Below, one piece after another: positions 27,478 through 36,275 of a DNA stretch of 64,000 bases. Position 1 is the first letter of the stretch. The number at the start of each line of letters is the position of its first letter. Origin of the DNA: Amantichitinum ursilacus (GTDB taxonomy: Bacteria > Pseudomonadota > Gammaproteobacteria > Burkholderiales > Chitinibacteraceae); contig NZ_LAQT01000007.1 of the NCBI RefSeq assembly GCF_001294205.1, positions 186,001 through 250,000 on the forward strand. The letters run 5' to 3'. Both the position numbers and the translations under genes were made by a program. The notes beneath the pieces were generated by a model, which made no database searches, had not been told where the DNA came from, and was given only the letters and a program-made list of their open reading frames with translations.

Positions 27478-28701
27478 ATGCAAACCAGCGCCACGACGAC
27501 GGCCACGCCCGCCAACACGACGCCCGCTGCCCAATCCACCGCCTTTGGCGTGTTGGGCGCGATCAGTTTTTCGCATCTGCTCAACGACATGATCCAGTCG
27601 TTGTTCCTGGCGATCTACCCGATCCTGAAGGGTGGTTTTCATCTGAGCTTTACCCAGATTGGCCTGATTACCTTGACGTATCAGATCACCGCTTCGCTGC
27701 TGCAACCGGTGGTGGGGCTGTATACCGATCGTAAACCGCAACCGTATTCGTTGCCGATCGGCATGGGCTTTACGCTGGCGGGTTTGTTATTGCTGTCGGT
27801 GGCACCCAGCTTTGGCTGGTTGCTGTTGGCGGCTGCGCTGGTCGGCACCGGGTCTTCCATCTTTCATCCGGAATCCAGCCGCGTGGCGCGGATGGCTTCG
27901 GGCGGTCGGCATGGCCTGGCGCAGTCCCTTTTCCAAGTGGGGGGCAACCTTGGAAGTTCAATGGGGCCATTGCTGGCTGCCGCAATTATCGTGCCGCATG
28001 GTCAAGGCAGCATTGCCTGGTTTTCGCTGGCGGCGCTGGTGGCCATGGTGGTGCTGTACAAGGTGGGCGGCTGGTATCGCATCCACCGGCAGGGCGCGCG
28101 CGCCAAGGCCAGCCGCGTCGCCGCGCACAACCTTAGCCGTAAACAGATTGGCACTTCGATTGCCATTTTGCTGGCGCTGATTTTCTCCAAGTATTTTTAT
28201 ATGGCCAGCATCGGCAGTTATTTCACCTTTTACCTGATCCAGAAATTTGGCGTTTCGGTGCAATCGGCACAGGTGCATCTGTTTGTGTTTCTGTTTGCCG
28301 TCGCCGCGGGCACCGTTATCGGCGGGCCGGTGGGTGATCGTATCGGGCGCAAGTATGTCATCTGGGCGTCCATCCTGGGCGTTGCTCCTTTTACGCTGGT
28401 GCTGCCGTACGCCAATCTGTTCTGGACCGGCGTCCTGACCGTGATCATCGGCGTGGTGCTGGCTTCGGCGTTTTCGGCCATCCTGGTGTATGCGCAAGAA
28501 CTGATTCCCGGCAAGGTGGGCATGGTGTCGGGTCTGTTCTTTGGCTTCGCCTTTGGCATGGGCGGCATCGGCGCCGCCACGCTGGGCGTACTGGCTGATC
28601 ACACCAGCATCGAATTTGTTTACCACCTATGCGCGTTCTTGCCCTTGCTGGGTTTGATCACCATGTTCCTGCCTGATCTGGACCATAAACGCGCAGCCTG
28701 A
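27478..28701 (+). CDS. fsr: MFS exporter of the fosmidomycin-resistance (Fsr) type
   Basis: Twelve-helix major facilitator of 407 aa, inner membrane. The opening 'FGVLGAISFSHLLNDMIQSL', the block 'GLYTDRKPQPYSLPIGMGFT' and 'GTGSSIFHPESSRVARMASG' are characteristic of Fsr-type drug exporters. Fosmidomycin targets DXR of the MEP pathway, other steps of which are encoded at 15.2-16.9 kb. The start at 27478 gives a short Thr/Ala-rich N-terminus before the first helix; the frame runs 46 codons further up without family resemblance. It is followed 20 bases later by a second MFS gene. Confidence 0.85.
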   Translation: MQTSATTTATPANTTPAAQSTAFGVLGAISFSHLLNDMIQSLFLAIYPILKGGFHLSFTQIGLITLTYQITASLLQPVVGLYTDRKPQPYSLPIGMGFTLAGLLLLSVAPSFGWLLLAAALVGTGSSIFHPESSRVARMASGGRHGLAQSLFQVGGNLGSSMGPLLAAAIIVPHGQGSIAWFSLAALVAMVVLYKVGGWYRIHRQGARAKASRVAAHNLSRKQIGTSIAILLALIFSKYFYMASIGSYFTFYLIQKFGVSVQSAQVHLFVFLFAVAAGTVIGGPVGDRIGRKYVIWASILGVAPFTLVLPYANLFWTGVLTVIIGVVLASAFSAILVYAQELIPGKVGMVSGLFFGFAFGMGGIGAATLGVLADHTSIEFVYHLCAFLPLLGLITMFLPDLDHKRAA

Positions 28702-28721
28702 CCCGCTTAGATACCCATACG

Positions 28722-30089
28722 ATGAATCCTCTGGAATTACGCGCTTCGCTCGGCCTGGCCGGGTTGTATGCCCTGCGCATGCTGGGCATGTTTCTGATCT
28801 TGCCGGTGTTTGCGCTGTACGCGACGCATCTGGATGGCGGCAACAATCACGCGCTGGTGGGCCTGGCGTTTGGCGCTTATGGTCTAACCCAGGCGTGTCT
28901 GCAGTTGCCGTTTGGCATGTGGTCCGACCGGGTCGGCCGCAAAAAAGTCATCTACGTCGGCCTGGTGCTCTTCGCAATCGGCAGCGTGGTCTGCGCCAGC
29001 GCGCACAGCATTGAATGGATGATTGCGGGCCGCGCACTGCAAGGCGCTGGGGCTATTTCGGCGGCGATTACCGCGCTGCTGGCCGACCTGACGCGCGAAG
29101 AGAATCGCACCAAGGCCATGGCCATGATTGGCGGCAGCATCGCCACCACCTTTGCGGTGTCGCTGGTGGCTGCGCCCACGCTGGCCAACTGGGTGGGTCT
29201 GCCCGGCATCTTTTTGCTGACCGCCGTGCTGGCCGTGGCCGCGCTGATCGGCGTCTGGAAAATCATCCCGTCGCCCACGTTGTCGCGCTTTCATTCCGAT
29301 GCTGAAGCCAACCCCAGCCGCCTGCCCGCCGTGCTGAAACACCCACAATTGCGCCGGCTTAACTACGGCGTATTTGCGCTGCATGCCGCACAAATGGCCA
29401 TGTTTACCGTCATGCCTTTGCTGCTGGCCAGTACCGGGCATATTCCGGTGGCACAGCATTGGGAAGTCTATCTACCCGTGGTGCTGGTCGGCTTTGTACT
29501 GATGGTGCCGGCCGTCATCATCGCGGAAAAACGCAATCAGCTTAAACGCGTGTTCTTGCTGGCCATTGCCTTGATGCTGGTCGCGCAAACCGGCATGGCT
29601 TTGTATATGCCTAATCTGCTGATGATCTTTGTGTGGCTGGGCTTGTACTTTATCGCCTTCAATATTCTGGAAGCCACGCAACCCAGCCTGATCAGCAAGA
29701 TTGCCCCCACCGACGCCAAAGGCACCGCCATGGGCGTGTACAACACCTGCCAGTCGCTGGCGATGTTTGTGGGCTCGGCCGCCGCCGGTTATCTGTATCA
29801 GCATGTCGGCGCGACGCCAGTATTCTGGCTGTGCGCGGTGTTGATGGCCGTCTGGCTGGTCGTCACGCTGGGCCTGCAGCCACCATTGCCGGTTAAAACA
29901 CAGATGTTTCATATCGGCGAAGACTGGCGCGGCAGCGCGGCCGAACTGTCACAACAGCTGGGTCGCGTGGCAGGCGTTAAAGAAGCGGTGGTGTTGCTGG
30001 ACGAGCGCGTGGCCTTGCTCAAGGTGATGCAAAGTGGCTGGGACGAGGCGGCGGTGCGCGCCTTGATTACCCAGACCGGGGCCGTTTAA
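28722..30089 (+). CDS. yajR: MFS transporter with C-terminal YAM-like domain (YajR type)
   Basis: Inner-membrane major facilitator of 455 aa. The 12-helix part has motif A 'FGMWSDRVGRKKVIYVGLV' and the antiporter motif region 'AGRALQGAGAISAAITALLA'. The last ~65 residues, starting around 'MFHIGEDWRGSAAELSQQLG', form a small soluble domain like the YAM domain of E. coli YajR (also ~454 aa). The substrate is unknown. It is likely cotranscribed with the Fsr-like gene just upstream. Confidence 0.82.
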   Translation: MNPLELRASLGLAGLYALRMLGMFLILPVFALYATHLDGGNNHALVGLAFGAYGLTQACLQLPFGMWSDRVGRKKVIYVGLVLFAIGSVVCASAHSIEWMIAGRALQGAGAISAAITALLADLTREENRTKAMAMIGGSIATTFAVSLVAAPTLANWVGLPGIFLLTAVLAVAALIGVWKIIPSPTLSRFHSDAEANPSRLPAVLKHPQLRRLNYGVFALHAAQMAMFTVMPLLLASTGHIPVAQHWEVYLPVVLVGFVLMVPAVIIAEKRNQLKRVFLLAIALMLVAQTGMALYMPNLLMIFVWLGLYFIAFNILEATQPSLISKIAPTDAKGTAMGVYNTCQSLAMFVGSAAAGYLYQHVGATPVFWLCAVLMAVWLVVTLGLQPPLPVKTQMFHIGEDWRGSAAELSQQLGRVAGVKEAVVLLDERVALLKVMQSGWDEAAVRALITQTGAV

Positions 30090-30230
30090 GCGCTGTCCGA
30101 TTGGTACTTTTTACGTTCTCCGCAACGCCATAATCTCAAAATGTGATGTCTACACGCGGCAGGCCTGAAAACGGCACTGCCGCGTTGTTTTTCGCACCCC
30201 GGCAGGCAGGCCGCCAGGCCGCATCTACGC

Positions 30231-30244
30231 TTGATCCAGCTCAA
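30231..30244. promoter_or_regulatory. Candidate FNR/Anr box upstream of the KdgM-like porin gene
   Basis: TTGATCCAGCTCAA matches the FNR/Anr consensus TTGAT-N4-ATCAA except for one base. It is centred ~66 bases before the porin ATG, so a class-II promoter starting near 30279 would fit. No strong -10 is visible, so function is inferred. Confidence 0.45.
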
Positions 30245-30303
30245 ATTTAATTGCGCGTGGCAAGCAAATACTCGCTCCCCATTACCCAAAGGGAGCAACC
30301 GCA

Positions 30304-31047
30304 ATGACCGTCCGCCGCCGTACCGTCCATCACACCCTCCGCGCCAGCGCCCTCAGCCTGAGCCTGTTAACCGCCCTCAGCTGTGCCCACGCTTTTGATA
30401 TCGACGTACGTGGCGAATATCGCACTGGCAGCGAGCAATATCGCAGCCGCGTCAAAGTAGTCAATGTGTGGCAAAACGGTTTTGGTGCGTCGCTGGAAGC
30501 TGGCATTTTCAATGGCCAGGGTTCAATCGACAGTTTCCGTAGCGACTACAACGAAATCGAAGCCTGGTATGCCGTGCCCGTTAGCGAGACCGTCACCCTG
30601 CTGCCCGGCGGCGTGCTGACATGGAACACCAATGGCTCCATCATCAAGCCCTATCTGCGGGCCAACTGGATGTTCTACCCCACCTGGCGTGCCGATGCGC
30701 GCGTGCGTTATGACCACGCCAATTACGATTCGGTGACCCGTCGCGGCATGCCCGCTGGCCAGGTTCACAGCAACAACGACAGCGCGTGGCAGCTCGATTT
30801 CTTCCTGACCAAATTCATCGACAAAACCGCCATCGAATACAACTACGCGTGGAACAAAAAAGACGATAGCCAGTTTGTTTACAACAACGGTCGCAACACG
30901 CAATACCTGCACAACCTGAAAGCCACTTACACGCTGCAGCCCAACCTGCTGCCGTATGCGGAGGTGGCTTATATGGGCAACACGGCCGATCTGATGAATG
31001 ACAAAAACGAATGGCGGCTGCGGCTGGGGCTGATCTCGCGCTTCTGA
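30304..31047 (+). CDS. KdgM-family outer-membrane porin
   Basis: Small monomeric beta-barrel of 247 aa, related to oligogalacturonate porin KdgM and NanC. A long basic signal peptide ends near 'ALSCAHA-F'; the mature protein opens 'DIDVRGEYRTGSEQYRSRVK' and alternates aromatic strands, closing with 'EWRLRLGLISRF' and a terminal Phe, typical of outer-membrane barrels. AGGGAG precedes the ATG. The substrate is probably an acidic or neutral oligosaccharide. The GH31 gene 65 bases downstream may act on what it imports. Confidence 0.8.
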   Translation: MTVRRRTVHHTLRASALSLSLLTALSCAHAFDIDVRGEYRTGSEQYRSRVKVVNVWQNGFGASLEAGIFNGQGSIDSFRSDYNEIEAWYAVPVSETVTLLPGGVLTWNTNGSIIKPYLRANWMFYPTWRADARVRYDHANYDSVTRRGMPAGQVHSNNDSAWQLDFFLTKFIDKTAIEYNYAWNKKDDSQFVYNNGRNTQYLHNLKATYTLQPNLLPYAEVAYMGNTADLMNDKNEWRLRLGLISRF

Positions 31048-31112
31048 TTGTGTAGGGCGGGGCCTGCGGGCTCCGCCGCTGCTGGCCCCGATTCGTTTTT
31101 CAGGATGCCGTT

Positions 31113-33539
31113 GTGCCCCAAGCTGCCTATCCCCCTGTGTTCGCCTTGCAAACGCGGCAGGGCGCATTGCTGACGCTGCGTAGTGCAGACCATGAACATC
31201 TGGCGCACATCTTTGTTCTGGAAAATGACATCTTGCGTGTGCTGGTGCTACCTGGCGCGCAACTCAAGCAGCCGCACAGCTGGGCGATCGCGCCTGGCCT
31301 GGCGGAAGTCCCCACCGCGGGCCGCGACCGTTTTGACCTCCGCGGCTTTACCCTGCCCGATTATCAGATCCGGCATTTGCCGGGCCAGTTGGTGGTAGAA
31401 ACCTGCCAGCTACGGCTGACCATTACGCTGGTAGGTTTACGCTGCCATTGGCAGAACTACCTCAACGGCGCATGGCATGACGTTGCCGCCGATCGCGCGT
31501 GTCAGAGCCTCAACTGGGGCAGTTGGGATCAGCGCGTTTATCACTATCTGCAGCACGACGAGCGACAGATGTACTTTGGCCTGGGCGAACGCAGTGGACC
31601 GTCCAACCGCGCAGGGCAGCGCTATCGCATGCAGGGCGTGGATGCCAGCGGCTACGACGCCAGCAATACCGATCCGCTGTACAAACATATCCCGTTCTAT
31701 CTGGCATGGCATTGCGACAGCGCTGCACCGGTCGGCTTCTTTTACGACACGCTGGCCGATTGCACTTTTGATATGGGGCGCGAAGTCGATGCATGTTATG
31801 GACCATCGCGCAGCTTTATCGCAGAACATGGCGATCTTGATTACTACGTCTTTGGCGGCGACAGCCTGCTGCATATCGTACAGCGCTATACCTGGCTAAC
31901 CGGGCGACCTGCCTTGATGCCGCGCTGGGCGCTCGGCTGCAGCAGCGCGGCAGTGCGTGAGCTGGCGGCGGCCGATACTCAGCGACGCGTTGATGAGTTC
32001 ATCGCCAATCGCGCGCAACACGACATGTTGTGCGATGTCGTACATCTAATATCCCGCCAACGCGATGCGGCGCATGGCCACGCGCCGACTGATCCGGTTG
32101 CGCCCGAGGATACCCAGCGCTGGCTGCGCCGCGCGCAAGACCAGGGCGTGCATTTAATCGCCGGTATCACGCCTGGCTTGCTGCATAACCACCCTCGCTT
32201 TACCGAAGCGGCAGCGCAGGGCCTGTTTATTAAAGGTTATGACGGCAAACCACAGCGGTTGCCGTTGCGCGGCGGCTCCGGCGCCTATCTCGATTTCACC
32301 CAACCCGCCACGGTGCGCTGGTGGCAAGCCGTACTCAAAACCACGCTGCTGGATGCAGGCATCAACGCGTTGCGGCTCGATGACGCCGAATACGACATCC
32401 GCAATGCGGACGCCATCGCCTATCAAGCTGGCCAGCGCGTGGCGGCATCCGAAATCAAACCGTTGCAACCGTTGCTGTCGGCGCAGGCGTCCTGCAAAGC
32501 CTTGCAGACCAGCTACCCCACCCAACGCCCGCTTCTGACATCTCGCGCGGGCTTTGCCGGCATGCAGCGTTATCTGCAAACCTGGTCCGGCGAACCGCGC
32601 GCTGGATGGGATACCTTGCGCTTTAACATCAAAATGGCGTGGGGACTGGCGCTGTGTGGGGTTTCCAATACCGGCCATGCTCTGGCGGGCAACGCGCCCG
32701 CACCGTCAGAGCGCGAACTATATCTGCGCACGCTGCAGGCCCATCTGCTTTTGCCGCGTCTGGGTTTTCAGCCTTGCACCGACGCTGGGAGCCCGCTTGC
32801 GGCGCCATGGCATGACGCCGGGTTGGTTGCGCCGTTACGGATGCTGCTGCAGTTGCGCGAGCGGCTGTTGCCGCACCTGTACCACTTGCTGTGGCGCGCC
32901 CACGCAAAGTTTGAGCCTGTAGTCCGCCCTACTTTGCTCAATTTTCCCGACGACGCAGATTGCTTTGCAGACAATGATGACTGGATGCTGGGCGCGGATT
33001 TGCTCATCGCGCCCGTCGTGCAGCCCGGCGCAACCACCCGCGCGGTTTATCTGCCGCAAGGGTGCGGCTGGTTTGACGGCTATCGCGGCAGCTATTACCC
33101 GGGCGGCCAGACGGTCACGGTGTCCGCGCAAATCACCGACCCACCGGTGCTGATGGTGCGTGCCGGCGCGATCATTGCGCTGAACACCGCCACACAATAT
33201 GGGGATGAACGTGCCGACACGCGTGGCTTTGCGCTGTATCCGCCGTCGGGCGAAGGCCAGTATTGCGGCGAATGTTTTGACGATGATGGCATTTCGCCGC
33301 TTAGCCTGGCCGCTGGCGCAGCGCATCTGTGGCGGCTGAAGCTGGACTGCCGTGATGACGCATTAAAGCTGACGCTCACGTCGCCCGACCGCTTTCGCAG
33401 CCACGAGGTGGTGACCTTGTATCTGCCGGAACAGGAAACCCGCCCGCTACGCGCCCCGGGCTGGCATGTGGCCCCGGGCGAACCCAGCGCGCCCAGTCGG
33501 AGCCTGCTTTTGGTGCGCAATAACGCCGCGCCGCCGTAA
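31113..33539 (+). CDS. Divergent glycoside hydrolase family 31 protein
   Basis: 808-aa protein with the GH31 plan: N-terminal beta-sandwich ('MYFGLGERSG', 'NTDPLYKHIPFYLAW'), catalytic barrel and C-terminal sheets ('MLGADLLIAPVV'). The nucleophile region reads 'LRLDDAEYD' (D423 by alignment). The position usually held by the acid/base Asp (WSGDN) is E494 in 'WSGEPRAGW', and the usual HDxGGF is 'HALAGN' (A523). It may be an alpha-glucosidase with altered chemistry, or catalytically weak. No signal peptide is seen. GTG 31113 follows AGGA at 7 bases. It lies just after the KdgM-like porin gene. Confidence 0.82.
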   Translation: MPQAAYPPVFALQTRQGALLTLRSADHEHLAHIFVLENDILRVLVLPGAQLKQPHSWAIAPGLAEVPTAGRDRFDLRGFTLPDYQIRHLPGQLVVETCQLRLTITLVGLRCHWQNYLNGAWHDVAADRACQSLNWGSWDQRVYHYLQHDERQMYFGLGERSGPSNRAGQRYRMQGVDASGYDASNTDPLYKHIPFYLAWHCDSAAPVGFFYDTLADCTFDMGREVDACYGPSRSFIAEHGDLDYYVFGGDSLLHIVQRYTWLTGRPALMPRWALGCSSAAVRELAAADTQRRVDEFIANRAQHDMLCDVVHLISRQRDAAHGHAPTDPVAPEDTQRWLRRAQDQGVHLIAGITPGLLHNHPRFTEAAAQGLFIKGYDGKPQRLPLRGGSGAYLDFTQPATVRWWQAVLKTTLLDAGINALRLDDAEYDIRNADAIAYQAGQRVAASEIKPLQPLLSAQASCKALQTSYPTQRPLLTSRAGFAGMQRYLQTWSGEPRAGWDTLRFNIKMAWGLALCGVSNTGHALAGNAPAPSERELYLRTLQAHLLLPRLGFQPCTDAGSPLAAPWHDAGLVAPLRMLLQLRERLLPHLYHLLWRAHAKFEPVVRPTLLNFPDDADCFADNDDWMLGADLLIAPVVQPGATTRAVYLPQGCGWFDGYRGSYYPGGQTVTVSAQITDPPVLMVRAGAIIALNTATQYGDERADTRGFALYPPSGEGQYCGECFDDDGISPLSLAAGAAHLWRLKLDCRDDALKLTLTSPDRFRSHEVVTLYLPEQETRPLRAPGWHVAPGEPSAPSRSLLLVRNNAAPP

Positions 33540-33747
33540 CCACGCCGTGGATGGCCCACCGCAGCTTTTTATGCTGGGGTGTACAGGCGGCCGCTCCCCG
33601 CGCAGCGCCTGGCCCGGTATACTGTGCGGCTGACAAACCGCCCCATCGGGCGGTCACCCGCGCGGGGCTTGCAATACAGCGCCGCGCGTCATGCTTTAAC
33701 CGGCCGCAGACCTGATGGCTCTGTGCCTTATCTCTCAAGGAACCCCT

Positions 33748-34266
33748 ATGGCATCGCTCAACAAAGTGCTGCTGATCGGCAATCTGGGCCGCGACCCGGA
33801 AACCCGCTATCTGCCTTCCGGCGGCGCTGTCTGTAATTTCAGCATCGCCACCACTGACCGCTACAAAGACAAGCAAGGTCAGCAGCAAGAAAAAACCGAA
33901 TGGCACAACATCACCATGTACAACCGCCTGGCCGAAATCGCGGGTCAGTACCTTAAAAAAGGTAGCGCGGTGTACATCGAAGGCCGTCTGCAAACGCGTA
34001 AGTGGCAAGACAAGGCCACCGGCGCCGACCGTTACACCACCGAGATCATCGCCGACCAGATGCAAATGCTGGGTGGCCGTGGTGGCGCAGGGATGGGCGG
34101 CGGCGGCCAGGAAGGCGGCTACGACGATTTCAACCAGGAATACAGCGCCCCGGCCGCGGCAGCACCGGCGCCGCGCCCGCAACAATCGGCGCCAGCCCCC
34201 GCGCCCGCAGCCCAGCGCCAGCCAGCGCGCAGCTTTGATGATTTTGAGGACGATATTCCGTTCTGA
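33748..34266 (+). CDS. ssb: Single-stranded DNA-binding protein
   Basis: Protects single-stranded DNA and recruits replication and repair proteins. The 172-aa product has the OB fold opening '[20 protein letters not shown]' and '[19 protein letters not shown]', a Gly/Pro/Ala/Gln-rich linker (~112-160) and the acidic tip 'DDFEDDIPF' that contacts partner proteins. ATG 33748 follows AAGGA; the frame extends 11 codons upstream without conservation. Its location a few genes after uvrA and an MFS gene recalls the betaproteobacterial uvrA-MFS-ssb arrangement, here split by the porin/GH31 pair. Confidence 0.96.
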   Translation: MASLNKVLLIGNLGRDPETRYLPSGGAVCNFSIATTDRYKDKQGQQQEKTEWHNITMYNRLAEIAGQYLKKGSAVYIEGRLQTRKWQDKATGADRYTTEIIADQMQMLGGRGGAGMGGGGQEGGYDDFNQEYSAPAAAAPAPRPQQSAPAPAPAAQRQPARSFDDFEDDIPF

Positions 34267-34291
34267 TCCGCACCCGGCTGCATGGGTAAAA

Positions 34292-34326
34292 ACAAGCCCG
34301 CACTTCAGTTTGAAGCGCGGGCTTTT
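34292..34326 (+). terminator. Rho-independent terminator of ssb
   Basis: Stem AAGCCCGC-ACTTCA / TGAAGC-GCGGGCTT with a three-base loop, followed by TTTT, 26 bases after the ssb stop. Confidence 0.88.
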
Positions 34327-34327
34327 T

Positions 34328-34704
34328 GTTGTCCGCCGAAGGCGTCGCTACCAGCCAATGCGCATTTCGCCCGGCGGCTTGTATAACGGTCTGACCGCAG
34401 CGCGCACCCCATCTTTTCCACATAGCGATTTTTAACAGAATCATGGAAGCCGTGTTTACGCGTTAGTGATTTCAAATACGACCATTGCTTTTATCGCGGC
34501 CATCTCGTGCACGGCAACTCCACCCACGCCGCGACGCTCCCAAAATTCTGCCCGCACCTGCCATTGAGCTTGCCTACCGTCGTCCGCACTTACTTACACG
34601 CCGATCTTTTTCACATGCCACGACCCGCCTTGCTGCTCAACGAACAGTGCGCCGCCAGGTTGTACGCATCACTCATTCTCAGCGCTATCGATTCAAGGAA
34701 GTCT
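34328..34704. other. Non-coding region upstream of the OYE gene
   Basis: About 375 bases with no supported gene. The reading frame of the downstream gene is open through much of it but shows no conservation-like features. It presumably holds the OYE promoter; no operator is evident. Confidence 0.4.
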
Positions 34705-35820
34705 ATGTCCGCCCTGTTTACCCCGTTCCAGCTTAAAGACGTCACGCTGCGCAATCGCATCGCCATCCCGCCCATGTGTCAGTACAGCGCGGTGGATGGC
34801 TTTACCAATGAATGGCACTGGGCGCATTACGCCGGTATGGCGCGCGGTGGTGCGGGTCTGGTGATTGTTGAAGCCACCGGCGTATCGCCCGAAGGCCGCA
34901 TTACTCCAGGCTGCACCGGCTTGTGGTCCGACGAACACATCAGCGGCATGGCGCGCATTGCCGCCAGCATCAAGGCAGCGGGTGCGGTGCCGGGCATCCA
35001 GATTGGCCATGCCGGTCGCAAAGCCAGCGCCAACAAACCGTGGGAAGGCGACGACCATATCGCCGCCGATGATCCGCGCGGCTGGGACACCCTTGCGCCG
35101 TCGGCCATTGCGTCTGGCGGTGGACTGCCCAAAGTGCCCAAAGCGATGACGCTGGACGATATCGCGCGCGTAAAGGCCGACTTTGTATCGGCGGCGCGGC
35201 GGGCGCTGGAGGCGGGCTTTGAATGGCTGGAACTGCATTTTGCCCACGGCTATCTGGCGCAGAGCTTTTTCTCGGCGTATAGCAATCAACGCACCGACCA
35301 GTACGGCGGCAGCGCCGAAAACCGCGGCCGCTTCTTGCTGGAAACGCTGGCGGCCGTACGCGAAGTCTGGCCCACCCATCTGCCGCTGACCGCCCGCTTT
35401 GGCGTCATCGAATACGACGGCCAGGACGAGCAAACGCTCACCGAATCAATTGAACTGGTGCGCAAAATGCATGCAGCCGGTCTGGACATGCTCAATGTCA
35501 GCGTCAATTTTGTGATCGCTGATACGCAGATTCCATGGGGTACGCCAGCATTCCTTGCGCCCGTGGCCGAACGCGTGCGGCGCGAAGCAGGGTTGCCGGT
35601 GGCGTCGTCATGGAGCATGGACGATCCGCACACCGCGCAACGCCTGATTGCCGACCAGCAGCTGGATCTGGTCATGATCGGCCGCGCGCATCTGGCCAAC
35701 CCGCATTACGCGTACGCGCTGGCGCAGATTCTTAAGCAGGATCGCGCCGACTGGCTGCTGCCCGCACCGTATGCGCACTGGCTATCGCGTTATAACGGCC
35801 CCGGCAAAGTCAGCGCGTAA
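34705..35820 (+). CDS. NADH:flavin oxidoreductase, old yellow enzyme family (YqjM type)
   Basis: FMN-dependent ene-reductase of 371 aa that reduces activated C=C bonds with NAD(P)H; cytoplasmic. The N-terminus 'LRNRIAIPPMCQYSA' has the redox-tuning cysteine of YqjM-type enzymes. The substrate-binding His pair is in 'IQIGHAGRKAS', and the FMN-barrel signature 'LHFAHGYLAQSFFSAYSNQR' then 'DQYGGSAENRGRFLLE' is intact. ATG 34705 has AAGGA upstream. The physiological substrate is unknown. Confidence 0.93.
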   Translation: MSALFTPFQLKDVTLRNRIAIPPMCQYSAVDGFTNEWHWAHYAGMARGGAGLVIVEATGVSPEGRITPGCTGLWSDEHISGMARIAASIKAAGAVPGIQIGHAGRKASANKPWEGDDHIAADDPRGWDTLAPSAIASGGGLPKVPKAMTLDDIARVKADFVSAARRALEAGFEWLELHFAHGYLAQSFFSAYSNQRTDQYGGSAENRGRFLLETLAAVREVWPTHLPLTARFGVIEYDGQDEQTLTESIELVRKMHAAGLDMLNVSVNFVIADTQIPWGTPAFLAPVAERVRREAGLPVASSWSMDDPHTAQRLIADQQLDLVMIGRAHLANPHYAYALAQILKQDRADWLLPAPYAHWLSRYNGPGKVSA

Positions 35821-35831
35821 CTGGCTCGGCG

Positions 35832-36137
35832 TTACGGCACGTACTGATCGCACCAACCGGCCCCGGCCACCTGTTTGCCTTTGATCAAGCTACAGGCGCC
35901 GGTGGCCGAATTGGCCGGTGGATTGTAAAGCTCGCAGGTATCGCAGCGCTGGCCTGCGGCATACGACGGATGCCTGGCTTTGTCGACTTTGCTGGCATCG
36001 GCGACGTAGCTCAGCTTGATGGCGTCGGGGTCGGATTCGGCCAGCAGCGGGTCTTCGGCACGGACGACGCGCGCCAGCACCATGGCCAGGCTGGCGGCAG
36101 GCAGGGTTTGCAAGAGAAAGGTGCGGCGTGTAGGCAT
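35832..36137 (-). CDS. High-potential iron-sulfur protein (HiPIP)
   Basis: Periplasmic 4Fe-4S electron carrier of 101 aa. It begins with a Tat-type signal ('MPTRRTFLLQTLPAASLAMV', twin Arg). The mature ~70 residues hold four cysteines in HiPIP order: 'RCDTCELYN', 'GACSLIKGKQVAGAGWC'. Export by Tat fits folding with its cluster in the cytoplasm. In respiring betaproteobacteria such proteins donate electrons to terminal oxidases or reductases. No partner redox gene is adjacent. Confidence 0.92.
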   Translation of the reverse strand: MPTRRTFLLQTLPAASLAMVLARVVRAEDPLLAESDPDAIKLSYVADASKVDKARHPSYAAGQRCDTCELYNPPANSATGACSLIKGKQVAGAGWCDQYVP

Positions 36138-36275
36138 GGCAGGCTCCAGAGGGGATGCCGGTCTAACGCGCCAGCTGCCTGTCGCGCCGACCGCCCTCTT
36201 TGGTTTTATACGCGGCCAACCGGTGTTGGCCCGCTCCTTCTGTCATGCCTCAGAGCGCGGCGCGCCACATCCCCT

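Noticed and set aside
34507-34704. N-terminal extension of the OYE gene
   Set aside because: The frame is open, but family similarity and an AAGGA ribosome site begin at 34705. Similar extensions were rejected for galT (to 49667), the Fsr-like exporter (from 27340), proS (to 63324), purL (to 9614) and the SorC-type regulator (from 58723).
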